This document shows positions 1 through 8,716 of a stretch of 18,061 bases of DNA, piece by piece. The DNA comes from Camillea tinctor. Its lineage: Eukaryota > Ascomycota > Sordariomycetes > Xylariales > Xylariaceae. A program made the position numbers and the translations under genes. Position 1 is the stretch's first letter, and each line of letters starts with the position of its first letter. The notes below the pieces were generated by a model. The model had not been told where the DNA came from. It saw nothing but the letters and a program-made list of their open reading frames with translations, and did no database searches. The DNA is taken from the NCBI GenBank assembly GCA_022578605.1, contig MU394193.1:1-18061 (forward strand). Direction: 5' to 3'.

Positions 1-150
1 TTTATTTATTTTATTTATTTTATTTATTTTATTTATTTTATTTATTTTATTTATTTTATTTATTTTATTTATTTTATTTATTTTATTTATTTTAATTTAT
101 TTTAATTTTATTTTTTTTTATTTTTTATTTTTTTATTTTTATTTTTTTTA
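1..150. repeat. AT-rich 9-nt minisatellite grading into low-complexity T/A
   Basis: Positions 1-90 are about ten perfect tandem copies of the 9-mer TTTATTTAT. From about 91 the array degenerates into T-rich sequence with single-base slips, to about 150. The left boundary lies outside the window, so the array is probably longer. It has no coding content, and its unit does not resemble a telomeric repeat. Confidence 0.95.
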
Positions 151-300
151 ATAAGTGCTGCTTTTTTATAGTTGCTGACTTTTTATGGTCGCTGACATGT
201 ATACGGCCTATAAAAGATTTTTACGCTTTTCCTATTCCAGGAATAGTTTTGCTCAATTGGCGGAGTTGCACTTACAGGCCTCCGTAGCCTGTCCAAGCCT
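150..300. mobile_element. possible terminal fragment of a decayed transposable element
   Basis: This stretch has degenerate internal repeats: GCTGC, then two GCTGAC units at about 172 and 191, separated by T-rich spacers. A near-perfect 15-nt palindrome lies at 232-246 (CTATTCC-A-GGAATAG). A 19-nt segment at 268-286 recurs with two transitions at 12945-12963. The GCTGAC/T-rich pattern resembles the tandem 'tagctttttataaag' units inside the RIP block near 14850-14900. I infer an element terminus. No transposase or clear terminal inverted repeat is visible. Confidence 0.3.
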
Positions 301-895
301 GATAAGTGTACCCAACCTCAAAGGGTTCTCAGACCCCGTCATCCTTATTAGGTAGGTATAAATGAGCTTAATGATCCATGATACATCAAGCATTAGATAT
401 AACATATCTTTTAATAGTGTCTCTCCTGACTTACTATCATATGTACCTCAATTAATGTTAATCTATATATATATACCTAGGTGTATATTAACCATCATGA
501 AGCTATCTATGCGGCACCATTGTCTAGATAGCTTTCCTCAGGGGCGTGGGATTGTGAACATGCAACCCCAGTGCCAAGGGTTTCAAAATGGGACCTTCAC
601 CAGACCCTTAAAATTCAAGAGTGTTTAGCGACGGGTCTAGATGCAGATCTACCTCTACCATTGACGTTGACAGGAACCTTATATATCCCGGCCAGCCGTC
701 TATTCGGTCTTTAAATCCAACATTGTCGAGGGAAGCCTCACTATAAACTTTGAGGACTTCCCTATTATCCGACTTTCTGGATTGATTCCAGAGCTCAATA
801 CACATTACCCTACTCTTCCCCCCCCACCCTCTCTTTTTGTTTTTTTTTCTTTTCAGAGGATACCATTCCCGTCTCCCTCTTTAACTATTACCACG
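301..895. other. intergenic / 5' region of the carboxylesterase gene
   Basis: I see no recognisable gene here; the short open frames at 362-628 (+) and 608-805 (-) match nothing I know. A TATATA run sits at 680-685. A strong pyrimidine tract runs from about 812 to 853 and ends in TTTCAG at 851-856, 40 nt before the ATG. It could be a fungal core-promoter CT tract or the acceptor of a 5'-UTR intron; the sequence alone does not decide. Confidence 0.5.
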
Positions 896-3050
896 ATGCG
901 TATAGCACTGGTATCGTATGGCGTGAGCCTAGTCGCTCGAGTTAACGCAGTCAATAGTCTAGGTAAGCGATAAAGAACCGTGAGCGGCGGGAACGAACAC
1001 GACACATAACCATTAACGCCAGCAAACAGTGGATCTAGGCTATGCAAAGTATCAAGGAATGACACTCGGAAATGGGGTTAATCAGTGGCTTTCGTTGCGT
1101 TATGCAGCCCCCTCTATACCCCCAAGACGATTCTCTGCACCACAAACTCCACTCACTGAGACAGAAATTCAGGACGCCACGGTCGAAGGAGCATTGTGCC
1201 TAGCCGCTAACAAGCAGGAAGGACTACAGTATGGCAGTGCCCGCCAGCGTATGGCCGAAGACTGCCTTTTTGCAGCTGTGTATGCGCCAGCTAACGCAAC
1301 CGAAACGTCAATGCTTCCTATCATGTTCTTCATCCAAGGAGGAGGGTTCAGCTCAAACTCCAATGGCAATTTCAATGGTACCAGCTTGGTTGAGGCAAGC
1401 GGTATGAATATGATAGTTGTCAGGATCAACTACCGTGTTGGCATTCTTGGATTCATTGGTGGAACAATGGTTGACGCTGACACAAAGGGTGCAGTGCCAA
1501 ACAACGGGTTCAACGATAGTATGTCTTATCCCCGATACTAACTTTATTGAAAGGGTGCCTTAGACTGCTGCTGACACTCCAGTCTAATAGTGATTGCTGC
1601 CGCTCGCTGGGTCAAGCAATATGCCATTAAGTTCGGCGGCAACCCTAATCATATCGTGCTCAGTGGTGACTCGGCTGGTGGAAATGCTATCGATATCCTG
1701 CTAGCAGCTAACAACGGGGAGGGATTCCCGGATCTTTTTGTTGGTGCTGCCGTTGAAAGTACCGGTTGGGGCTCCGAGGGTTACTCGGTTGACCGAGACT
1801 CTGCCCTAACAAACAACCTAAACTCAACTGGATGCCTGAATGCTGCGGACCCCATCGACTGCATGCGTATGATGCCCATTTCTGAATTCCAAAATAAGAC
1901 CACTACGGATGGCTGGGGCCCTACTATTGACGGGAAGCTTATCGTCGCTCCGCACTATCAAATGTTCGAGCAGGGCCGTTTCCAGAATATACCTGTTGTA
2001 TATGGGTACGCTTCTAATGAGGCGACGCCGAATTTTATCTCCAACCAATCCATTAACACCGACCAGGAGCTAGAAAATAGTATACGCAATGCTGTGGGGA
2101 AGTCTATTACGGATGCTGAGGTAACCTCGGTGATGAATGCATACCCAGCGTCCCTCAATGAGGTGTCTTTCTTTGGGCGCGACGTTGCCCCTCGCGCCAA
2201 TGCTTCATTCCGTCAGGGCAAGGGTGCTCAGTGGCAGCGAGATGCTGCCATCAAGACCGAGATGAAGGAGCAATGCGTTGGTGCATTCTTCTCGGATATG
2301 TTTGCTTCTGTCAACCAGACACAGAATTATGCGTACCGTTACAACGTACTCGACGAGACGCCAGGGGGCATGGCTGATCAAGGGCTTTTCTCGCCTCACA
2401 CGAGCGAGCTATATGCCATCTGGGGCAAAAATAATACGGACGGTGGCGACCCAGGCTGTCTTAAACTCAATGTCTCAGATTCCCTATCATGTGCGACAGG
2501 CGCCAATATCGTCCAGGCTTACTTTATCTCCTTCATGCGTACCCTCAATCCAAACACTTTCCGTCTAGATGGCTCACCCGAGTGGACGGCATGGAGCATC
2601 ACGCAGCCCAACCGTATCGTAATGGACAATACCCAGGCCTCAATGGAGATTATGGGACAAGGAATCAACGAAACGACAGTTGCTGGCCTGAACCAACGAC
2701 AGCGCTGCCTCTCTTTAATGACTCCCCTTTCCAAGCGCATAAACATGGGGCTTGGCGAAAACCAGGTTTTGCCAACGTTTGCTAACGGTACAAGGACCGA
2801 TCCGACATTGGCTGTGCAAAACAGGTCTGGGTCTGCCTGCAATTCAGGCCAAGGTGAAGGGAATACAACAACAGTGGTTATAATTATTGAAGATGGGAGC
2901 TGCCACGGTAACAACCGGTCAAATTCTCCTAATAGCAGCAGCGGTAGTCCAACCCAATTGCCCGTCACGTCAGATAATGCATCTCTGATGAGACACAACA
3001 TGCATTTGCTGACGGCGGCGGGTCTGGCAGTGGTTTTTAGTTTTCTATAG
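896..3050 (+). CDS. secreted type-B carboxylesterase/lipase, GPI-type tail
   Basis: The protein is an alpha/beta-hydrolase of the carboxylesterase type B (cholinesterase-like) family, predicted to hydrolyse carboxylic esters at or outside the cell surface; its substrate cannot be told. Exons are 896-962, 1030-1518 and 1591-3050. Introns are 963-1029 (GTAAGC...CAG) and 1519-1590 (GTATGT, CTGAC branch, TAG). The product has 671 residues. A hydrophobic N-terminus of about 20 residues acts as signal peptide, followed by the family opening VDLGYAKYQG. Visible motifs are the oxyanion-hole stretch QGGG at 125-128, nucleophile Ser213 in GDSAGG, the likely acid Glu329 (ASNEATP) and catalytic His455 (FSPHTSELYAIWG). 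After a Ser/Asn-rich, low-complexity stretch it ends in a hydrophobic segment (LLTAAGLAVVFSFL), suggesting GPI attachment. Intron 2 is placed by frame: joining at 1518/1591 gives FND-M-IAAARWV, while other acceptors hit stops. It looks intact. Confidence 0.93.
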
Positions 3051-3524
3051 AGTTGAGGATTCTATAGTTACCTAATATTAGTACCGAACGTAGTGGTTAG
3101 TAACAGAGGTTTTCGCTGTGCTTCTCAGAACCGGACACTCTAAATGAAAGTTGATGATAGTTGTAGCCAGTGAAAGGAAACCAAGGTCTGCGAGATCCAA
3201 GTACATACTCCGCATCCAATATCCTCCCAGCTATATAAGTGGGTAGGTAGGTAAAGGCTATTATCTCGGAGATCCCAACAACAGCTAGGCTTCATATACC
3301 GTGTTTGGACTAGTAATTCCTCAACACACGCATATCACATATCCACTGATAAGGGGTAATATAAATGAAGACCAGCACCGTTTCGAATCACGTGATCGAG
3401 CATTTGATGTTGAAGTTGGAGATAAGAAGAACTACTTAGTTCATGCAGGTACGTGATCACATCACATGTTACCCGTACGAGCAACATCTAAGCATAGAAG
3501 GAAATACCAAGTATTTTGTGTATC
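3051..3524 (+). promoter_or_regulatory. 3' UTR of esterase and putative promoter of nucleoside hydrolase
   Basis: There is no gene here. Candidate elements are two GATAAG sites at 3348-3353 and 3421-3426, both fitting the HGATAR consensus of fungal GATA factors such as AreA. A CACGTG E-box lies at 3389-3394 inside the palindrome ATCACGTGAT. The 8-mer ACGTGATC is repeated at 3390 and 3451. A TATAAAT lies at 3360-3366, about 160 nt upstream of the ATG. GATA control would fit a nucleoside-scavenging enzyme under nitrogen regulation, but this is inferred from short motifs only. Confidence 0.4.
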
Positions 3525-4708
3525 ATGCAGTGGTCTTTGATCGTTATTTTTCTTCTCGGTGCACTCGGCGTATTGAGCGCAGCCCCCAAAAAATTAATCA
3601 TTGACACAGATTTGTTCAGTGACGTTGAGTAAGTTTTTGGTTGATCGAATTGTTTTCCCCCGCTTGCTTGGTGCTGATCGTCTGCAGCGACACAGGCGCA
3701 CTCCTCCTGGCCCTTACCCATAGAGATGCCGATATCCTAGGCGTAAACATTAACTACCCGTCTATGTATACTGGCCTAGCAGCGTCGAGCCTGCTTGGAT
3801 ATTACAATCACTCCCACGTTCCGTTAGGCCTCAAGCGGCCTTTCTCCAATGTCACATATTTTGATGACTATACTTACGAGAACGGCGAGTATGCCAGTAA
3901 GGTTGCTTACCACTGGCAGGATGACGCATCTCTCCCATGGGCAGACGCCAGTTCGACCTGGGATACTGTTGAACTGTATAGGAAGCTCTTGTCAGAGCAA
4001 GACGACCAAAGCGTGACGATAGTCAGCATTGGGTTTCTTGATAATGTAATTGCTGCTAAGAATCGTTGCCACTATCGGTAGAATGCTTACACACTCTGGA
4101 TGCTATAGCTTTCGCGCCTTCTTTCATCCACAAATGACACGTACTCATCTTTTCCAGGGACCGACTTAGTGACAGCCAAGGTAAAAGAGCTTATTGTCAT
4201 GGGCGGTTCATACCCCTCTGGACGCGAATTCAACTTCTTCGGCTATAATTCCACTGCTACAGCTCACGTAGTTAATAACTGGCCTACGCCAGTGACCTTT
4301 TCCGGGTCCGAGCTGGGGAACTATGTTTTTTCCGGAGCAAGATTAAGCCTAGAGGCTCCTGAAAATGATCCCGTACGGGGAGCCTATATATGGTACAAGT
4401 ACGTACTACTCTTTCCAGGTGTACATGATGACGAAAACTTCTAACAAAAGCGCAGTGGGTACAATAAATCCAGAAACTCCTGGGATCCACTGACGATGCT
4501 GTATGCGATTGAAGGCTTGGGAAGAGTGTTTCGGTTCGGAAATTTTGGAGGACATAATTATGTTTACCCTGACGGCCAAAATGAATGGAGGTCGGAGAGT
4601 AATGGACGTGAACAGCATTACCTAGAGCTAGTTGTCTCTAATCAGACAGCTGGTTCTGTTTTGGACCATATGTTCATCCAAGGAGCCAAAAGGGCCGCAC
4701 ACCATTAG
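3525..4708 (+). CDS. secreted inosine-uridine preferring nucleoside hydrolase
   Basis: This enzyme is predicted to cleave the N-glycosidic bond of nucleosides to base plus ribose, outside the cell or in the secretory pathway. Exons are 3525-3628, 3688-4045, 4109-4398 and 4456-4708, giving 334 residues. A signal peptide covers residues 1-19 or 20. The calcium/ribose-binding N-terminal motif reads IIDTDLFSDVDD (25-36) once intron 1 is removed. Further marks are ELIVMGGSYPSGREFNFFG from residue 181 and SWDPLTMLYAIEG from 259, with Asp261 the likely metal-binding aspartate. Intron 2 (4046-4108) is placed by homology: the join GFLDN-LSRLLSSTNDTYSSF restores the family pattern, whereas reading through meets a stop at 4079. 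Intron 4399-4455 has a GTACGT donor and TTCTAAC branch. All catalytic landmarks appear present, and no break remains after splicing. It lies 475 nt downstream of the esterase stop, probably with its own promoter. Confidence 0.92.
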
Positions 4709-5566
4709 ACAGAACCCGAACAAGGCAAATTCCATCCATAATACCCTACAGGGAGAGATCAATACTAATCGCAGCAAAACTATATGGTCTTGACCTCTGA
4801 CCAGGAATAGATTAGAGGTCTCTGTTTTTTTCTTACCATTCTTGGTGACCTATCCCGCCAATGTAGTTGGATTAGGTCTAAACAAGACAGTATGACAGCC
4901 ATGTCAGGTGTTTGCCCGTAGTTGAGAATGGAGATATCTAGGCCTACATCACTCACAAGGGTTCGTGAAAAAATACATCGACGCCAAATCCGACAACCGT
5001 CTCGAACTCAAGTGCGTCTATTCCCTAGCTCTAACTAGAGAGACTGAATTTTGTCAGCTTTGAAATTTACTAGAATATAAGATTCTTATTCATCCTTAGG
5101 CAAAGGTGATTTAATCTATGCTTAAACTGCCTGGCTAGGTATGCCATTTAGAACTCGACAGGATGATACTAAACGATTAATCAATTCTTATTATGTCCAG
5201 GGGTTGGTCTTCACACCAACCTCATAGTTTGTCCCTTAAACTCGACGAGACCGTATTACAAGTGCTAGTGTCATTTTCATTTCTAACTGCGTCTATAAAA
5301 TACCGGTATGCGATGTTGTTTTAAAATACGTTAATGTTGTTACAATTTCGATAACTACTTAAGTAGCGGGGTTTATGCATATTAAAGTGGTAACATTATT
5401 TATAATTTTAAATACCTATAAAGCAAATAAATTAAATGTTATAATTTAATAATAACTTTAAAAAAAATTGGCTTTTAAATTAGTATAATAATATATAAGT
5501 CCAGCGGGTAAAATTTTAATTGTTTTAGTTTATATACTTAGTTAACTTATCTTATTTTAATTGGGG
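4709..5566. other. intergenic, becoming AT-rich after about 5300
   Basis: No gene is recognised. The first 600 nt have ordinary composition. From about 5300 the sequence turns strongly AT-rich, and it stays so around the tRNA gene to about 5930. A small inverted repeat, GACCTCT...AGAGGTC, lies near 4792-4822 and may simply mark a transcript end of the nucleoside hydrolase gene. Confidence 0.5.
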
Positions 5567-5575
5567 AAAAAAAAA
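5567..5575 (-). terminator. Pol III terminator (T9)
   Basis: Nine consecutive T residues on the minus strand begin two nucleotides after the discriminator base of the tRNA-Leu gene. This is the expected strong RNA polymerase III terminator, and it supports the gene being a live transcription unit. Confidence 0.85.
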
Positions 5576-5576
5576 C

Positions 5577-5710
5577 TACCAGCTGCGGGATTCGAACCCG
5601 CGCATCAAGATGATAATAGAACTTAAGTCTATCGCCTAGATGTTTGTTAGTACTAGACGCAACAAAGTTCTGATAATCAAAACGTACCTTAACCACTCGG
5701 CCAAGCTGGC
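5577..5710 (-). tRNA. tRNA-Leu (anticodon UAA) interrupted in the D-arm
   Basis: The gene encodes a class II leucine tRNA for UUA codons. Exons are 5710-5688 (23 nt) and 5635-5577 (59 nt), joining to an 82-nt tRNA. The acceptor stem GCCAGCT/AGCTGGT has seven pairs, with discriminator A at 5577. The D-stem GCC/GGC forms only after the insert is removed. The anticodon stem ATAGA/TCTAT carries the loop CTTAAGT with T33 and anticodon TAA. The variable arm forms ATCA/TGAT, and the T-arm is GCGGG-TTCGAAT-CCCGC. The A box (GGCCGAGTGG, near 5692-5703) and B box (GGTTCGAATCC, 5588-5598) are intact. The usual intron site (37/38) is uninterrupted; instead 52 nt lie after nucleotide 23. Every stem is fully paired although the flanks are very AT-rich, which argues against a decaying pseudogene. 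Confidence 0.92.
5636..5687 (-). other. spliceosomal-type intron (52 nt) inside the tRNA-Leu D-stem
   Basis: On the minus strand the insert begins GTACGT (5687-5682), carries a perfect TACTAAC (5652-5646, branch A at 5647) and ends in TCTAG (5640-5636), with the branch A 11 nt before the last base. The length matches the short introns of the protein genes here (50-73 nt). The GTACGT donor is identical to those of the nucleoside hydrolase intron at 4399 and the DUF1996 intron at 12167. Exact GT-AG removal restores the D-stem. I see no bulge-helix-bulge pairing at the junctions, and 52 nt is far too short for a group I or II intron. That it is really spliced is inference. Confidence 0.8.
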
Positions 5711-5734
5711 ATGCAAAAATTTTCCCTCGCGATG

Positions 5735-5741
5735 ATTTATA
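5735..5741 (-). promoter_or_regulatory. TATA-like element upstream of tRNA-Leu
   Basis: TATAAAT on the minus strand lies 25-31 nt upstream of the tRNA 5' end. That is where a TATA element helps place TFIIIB at many fungal tRNA genes. The region is AT-rich, so chance occurrence is possible. Confidence 0.45.
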
Positions 5742-6427
5742 TCCTACATAAAGGTAAGTCACTTTTAATATTTAACAACTTTTCATGATCATAATAATTC
5801 TAATAATATATATATTTATATATTTTAACCACGGTTTTTTTTATATTGGCTTAATAAAGATTAATATCACTTTAAATGCTTTAAACATAACGGAACCTAC
5901 TTTGAGTTTTTACGTGACCTAGGTTAAACACGTTTAAAAGGAAAAGAGAGCCCACTTCCCCACCTTATACCATAGTAGCATATGCTATCATATTTACACA
6001 TAAGAGCTTCTGCGCTGTGGACTAAAGCATAACTACCTAACACAGTTAATAGAGACGTAGTGGGAAAATTCATAATCAGAAGCCATCATTTGTTGGGAAT
6101 TTTGGCTTGCATGAGTGAGATGTGTAGGACTAAAGAGGTAGAGGTACATAGGTCGCTAGTGAATAAATTAATAAATGATTCCCGTGAGTATGTGCTGGGT
6201 CAGCAAGTATTGTAGTTCTAGAGAATCATTCGACAGCAAATACGTTTTCCCACTATGTGGGGTGTCGCGATAGTTTTTGGGTTTGAAATCCCTTGCTTTC
6301 CACATCGTCAATCTCTGCAGAATAATATCAATAAATGTTTTTTAATAACTGCGCGTTTATTATATTTGAGTAACGAAATAAATAGTATCTAGCTATATGA
6401 TGGAGGTGATATTATTACAGCTAGCTG
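5742..6427. other. intergenic, AT-rich to about 5930
   Basis: I see no gene here. The first 190 nt continue the AT-rich pocket around the tRNA gene. From about 5930 composition returns to that of ordinary intergenic DNA. The right end is the 3' flank of the minus-strand wall-protein gene. Confidence 0.5.
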
Positions 6428-7245
6428 CTATTGAGCAACATATAAGGCACCGATGGCAAGAGCTCCGTAAAATGCTACGGAGCTCACCGACATGACATTA
6501 GCAGCGGCAGTGACGACTACAGTTCCAGAAGCCTGAGTAATATTAGCCAAAGCTATCTTGATTCAAGGAGATGAACACTCACGGTGGTAGATGAGCTGGT
6601 TCCATTCGCGCCTCCGGTAGGAGTAGGAGTAAGGGTTGCCGAACTAGTGATGGGGGCGCTCGTCAGAGAAGTCTCCGCAGTATTAGTCGAGGTAGATATT
6701 AAAGTTGATTCAGCTGTTCCTGTGGTCGCACTTGGGGATTCAACGGTGGTGGTTGCCGATTCTGCTATAGTAGAAGAAGCAACTGATGTAGTCGAGGAGG
6801 CTAGTTCATCGGAGGAGCTAGTAACAGACGACGTCCCGGCAGGGATAGCGGCGCCGACATCGGGCTGCTCTCCAGACAGCGGTTCGGTAGAGAGGCTACA
6901 TCTCTCACCGGTGCTGGACAATGTGTTGCCGTAGAAGCGCCAAATATTCTCATTATCGGGACCAGAGCACTGAAGACAGTTCTGGTAATCGGTTAGGAAG
7001 ATTTCGTCATTGCACACATCAGCACTCTCCCGTGCTTGAATAATGGCCTGGCCTAGCAGAAGTCAGTGCTCCAAGTCCCGGCAGGACGGATGGATACTCT
7101 TACCGCAGTTATCGTGACAATTGTAAGCTGGTGTTCCAGGTTCCTGACGTTTGAGCAGACGAGAGAAGAACTGGAATTCGTCTGTAGAGGCTGAGACTAC
7201 AGTAGTAGTAGCAACAAGACCAACAAGGCAAGACTTTAGATTCAT
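6428..7245 (-). CDS. secreted cysteine-rich, Ser/Thr-rich GPI-type cell wall protein
   Basis: The protein is a small fungal surface protein of unknown biochemical role. Exons on the minus strand are 7245-7104, 7052-6583 and 6532-6428. Introns are 7053-7103 (GTAAGA, CTGAC branch, TAG) and 6533-6582 (GTGAGT, GCTAAT, CAG). The product has 238 residues. In order it shows a signal peptide (1-20), a Lys-Arg Kex2-like site at 32-33, and a compact domain with six cysteines (43, 47, 61, 73, 76, 99) containing YNCHDNCG and NCLQCSGPDNENIWRFYG. A Ser/Thr-rich mucin-like stalk (about 100-204) and a hydrophobic tail (about 216-238) suited to GPI anchoring follow. Both intron placements are forced by frame and give uninterrupted protein. 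I recognise this architecture from other Pezizomycotina but know no assigned activity. A plus-strand open frame across the stalk is its shadow. Confidence 0.85.
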
Positions 7246-7357
7246 GTTGGAAAATATAAAATAAAACGAGCGGCTATTTGTCGGGTAGTCAACTGTCAGA
7301 AGGAAATAGTTGTGTTGGTAGAATATGTTCTAAATGAACAGAGTTCGAAACTACACC

Positions 7358-7365
7358 ATTTTATA
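7358..7365 (-). promoter_or_regulatory. TATA box candidate for the cysteine-rich wall-protein gene
   Basis: TATAAAAT on the minus strand ends 113 nt upstream of the ATG at 7245. This is a plausible core-promoter position for a fungal gene with a short 5' UTR. No other upstream element is clear. Confidence 0.4.
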
Positions 7366-7686
7366 GGTATAGACATATGTAATTTACAAGGATTCTTGGG
7401 AGGGCAGGTTTGCCAAGTGCAGCTCCGGTCAAGGAGTTCGCTCAATATTAGCTAGGACTGGTTGATGCGGCATTAGGAAACCATCATTAGATAGTTAACC
7501 TAGGGGGTGTTCGGAGATGAGATGAGTTCGTATTCCCAGGAGCAGGAATCAAGGCCACCACCAGACGGACAGGCTTCTTCCGATTTCATCGAGTGTACCG
7601 CTGTAAAATCTCCTGGTATTCAGGTTGAGCTTGGTAGTGGACGGCTAGGTAGCAAAGGTCCATTCGGGCAATAATACAGGAACAAG
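7366..7686. other. intergenic, no gene recognised
   Basis: This stretch lies between the promoter of the minus-strand wall-protein gene and the broken minus-strand frame that ends at 7687. Composition is ordinary. I see no open frame, RNA gene or strong repeat that I can support. Confidence 0.4.
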
Positions 7687-8243
7687 TTAGTTATTTCCTT
7701 GGGTTGCCACCAGAGAGGAACCAATGACAACAGCTTCTAGCCAGCTTCTCTTTTCGGCCGAATTATGACTAATCGGCACAAACCACAATAGGAACAACCA
7801 AGCACACATCGCAGTAGTCTGCTCCTCAGTTACAGTTCGTCCTAGCAGTCTGGGCCATTCAGAGCATCTGATTAGATCAGATTAGATTAGATTGATAAAC
7901 GTTGACCAATCACATAGTATCCACAAGCTGTTGATTAGCTCTTTAGTCTCCTTAGCGCCATCAGATAAACCGGCAACTAGTTCTTCGCCAAGGGTAGGAA
8001 GGTCTGACCAACTGCTAATAATCACCCCATCTTTAAGGCCGGCGAGCCGAAGATGCATGTCACGAGCATGTGAGAGTATTCGTTAGTTACTGTTTCTTTT
8101 TTTGTTCTTTATTTCTTTCTTTCTTTTCACTTCCATACCAGGATCGCATAGTTCAAGGCTTTCCTGTTCTATCAGGAAACTAAGCTCCCCGACGTCGGAA
8201 ACTCTGGTTTTGTCCACATTATCAATAATCGTATAGCTCGCGG
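7687..8243 (-). pseudogene. broken, unidentified protein-coding remnant
   Basis: On the minus strand, protein-like sequence runs from about 8243 to 7687. Segments include VDKTRVSDVGELSFL, then after an apparent decayed intron (GTATGG donor at 8138, TAACTAAC further on, no good acceptor) HLRLAGLKDGVIISSWSDLP and TLGEELVAGLSDGAKETKEL. After an in-frame TAA at 7882-7884 the same frame continues with EWPRLLGRTVTEEQTTAMCA and WLFLLWFVPISH, up to TAA at 7687-7689. The stop falls inside a small GATTA repeat, so slippage may have made it. The even composition and long frame suggest a former gene. I do not recognise a family. Upstream, a further open frame (8245-8562) has only a GTG start and may be a 5' remnant. 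Confidence 0.45.
7870..7893. repeat. short GATTA microsatellite
   Basis: Imperfect tandem GATTA/GATCA units occur inside the minus-strand coding remnant. Read in that frame they create the TAA stop at 7882-7884. Confidence 0.7.
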
Positions 8244-8716
8244 TTTATCTAGCTCGTTTAAAACCGGGACGTACTTTTCTTGGCGGAGGAGGCAGTAGTC
8301 TCGAAGCATCCTTTATGGTGGTAACCCCACGCCGACATGGTTGGATCGAGGACGCAGGTAATATCCAAGTAATATGCAGGATGAAAGGTGGTTGGTGCGG
8401 AGATGCCAACCTTTGTTCAAAAGCGGAACCGAGCGATATCTTTTCGAGCATATGGCAACTCATATCTTGACGAATGACTTTCTCCCTCACACTACTTAGT
8501 AACACAAAGGAGGATGGCCATGCCTTGGCAATTATTCCGCTAGATTTCGATGGGTTACCCACCTCTTCCGTGCCGTAAGATAGATTGGACTTTTCTCCGT
8601 TATTATTTATATGTCACACCCGCACTTACATGCTCCCAAATCCTAAAGTGCCCATTACCACAAATTTCTCCTTGTCGTTTACTTAGACGCCTTGACTCTT
8701 TATCGGTTGCTCTGAT
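8244..8716. other. intergenic; possible 5' part of the broken minus-strand gene and promoter of the BIM1-like gene
   Basis: A minus-strand frame stays open through about 8245-8607. It starts after a TGA, has no ATG at its head and matches no family I know. It may be the first exon of the neighbouring remnant, or chance. The last 100 nt before 8717 are the 5' region of the plus-strand gene, with no clear TATA box. Confidence 0.35.

Noticed and set aside
1..90. Tandem TTTATTTAT array as telomere or CRISPR
   Set aside because: The unit is a pure A/T 9-mer without spacers and unlike fungal telomere repeats; it is a plain minisatellite.
2519..3001. 160-codon minus-strand open frame
   Set aside because: It is a shadow of the carboxylesterase C-terminal exon; the plus strand carries the conserved catalytic His region.
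4046..4157. Alternative joining of nucleoside hydrolase exon 2 to the acceptor at 4157
   Set aside because: It breaks phase or removes the LLSSTNDTYSSF segment typical of the family. The acceptor at 4108 keeps frame and restores the motif.
5636..5687. D-arm insert as an archaeal-style bulge-helix-bulge intron, group I intron or canonical tRNA intron
   Set aside because: No complementary pairing across the junctions gives a bulge-helix-bulge, 52 nt is too short for a self-splicing intron, and the position is not 37/38.
5577..5710. tRNA gene simply killed by a random insertion
   Set aside because: Exact GT-AG boundaries, TACTAAC at proper spacing and full restoration of the D-stem make a random insertion unlikely, though only RNA data can exclude it.
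5547..5762. A 71-codon minus-strand open frame over the tRNA gene
   Set aside because: It is the tRNA-Leu gene and its flanks read as protein. The tRNA fold, A and B boxes and terminator explain the sequence better.
6584..6934. 116-codon plus-strand open frame
   Set aside because: It is antisense to the Ser/Thr-rich stalk of the minus-strand wall protein; its Val/Glu/Ala-rich composition is a shadow of Ser/Thr codons.
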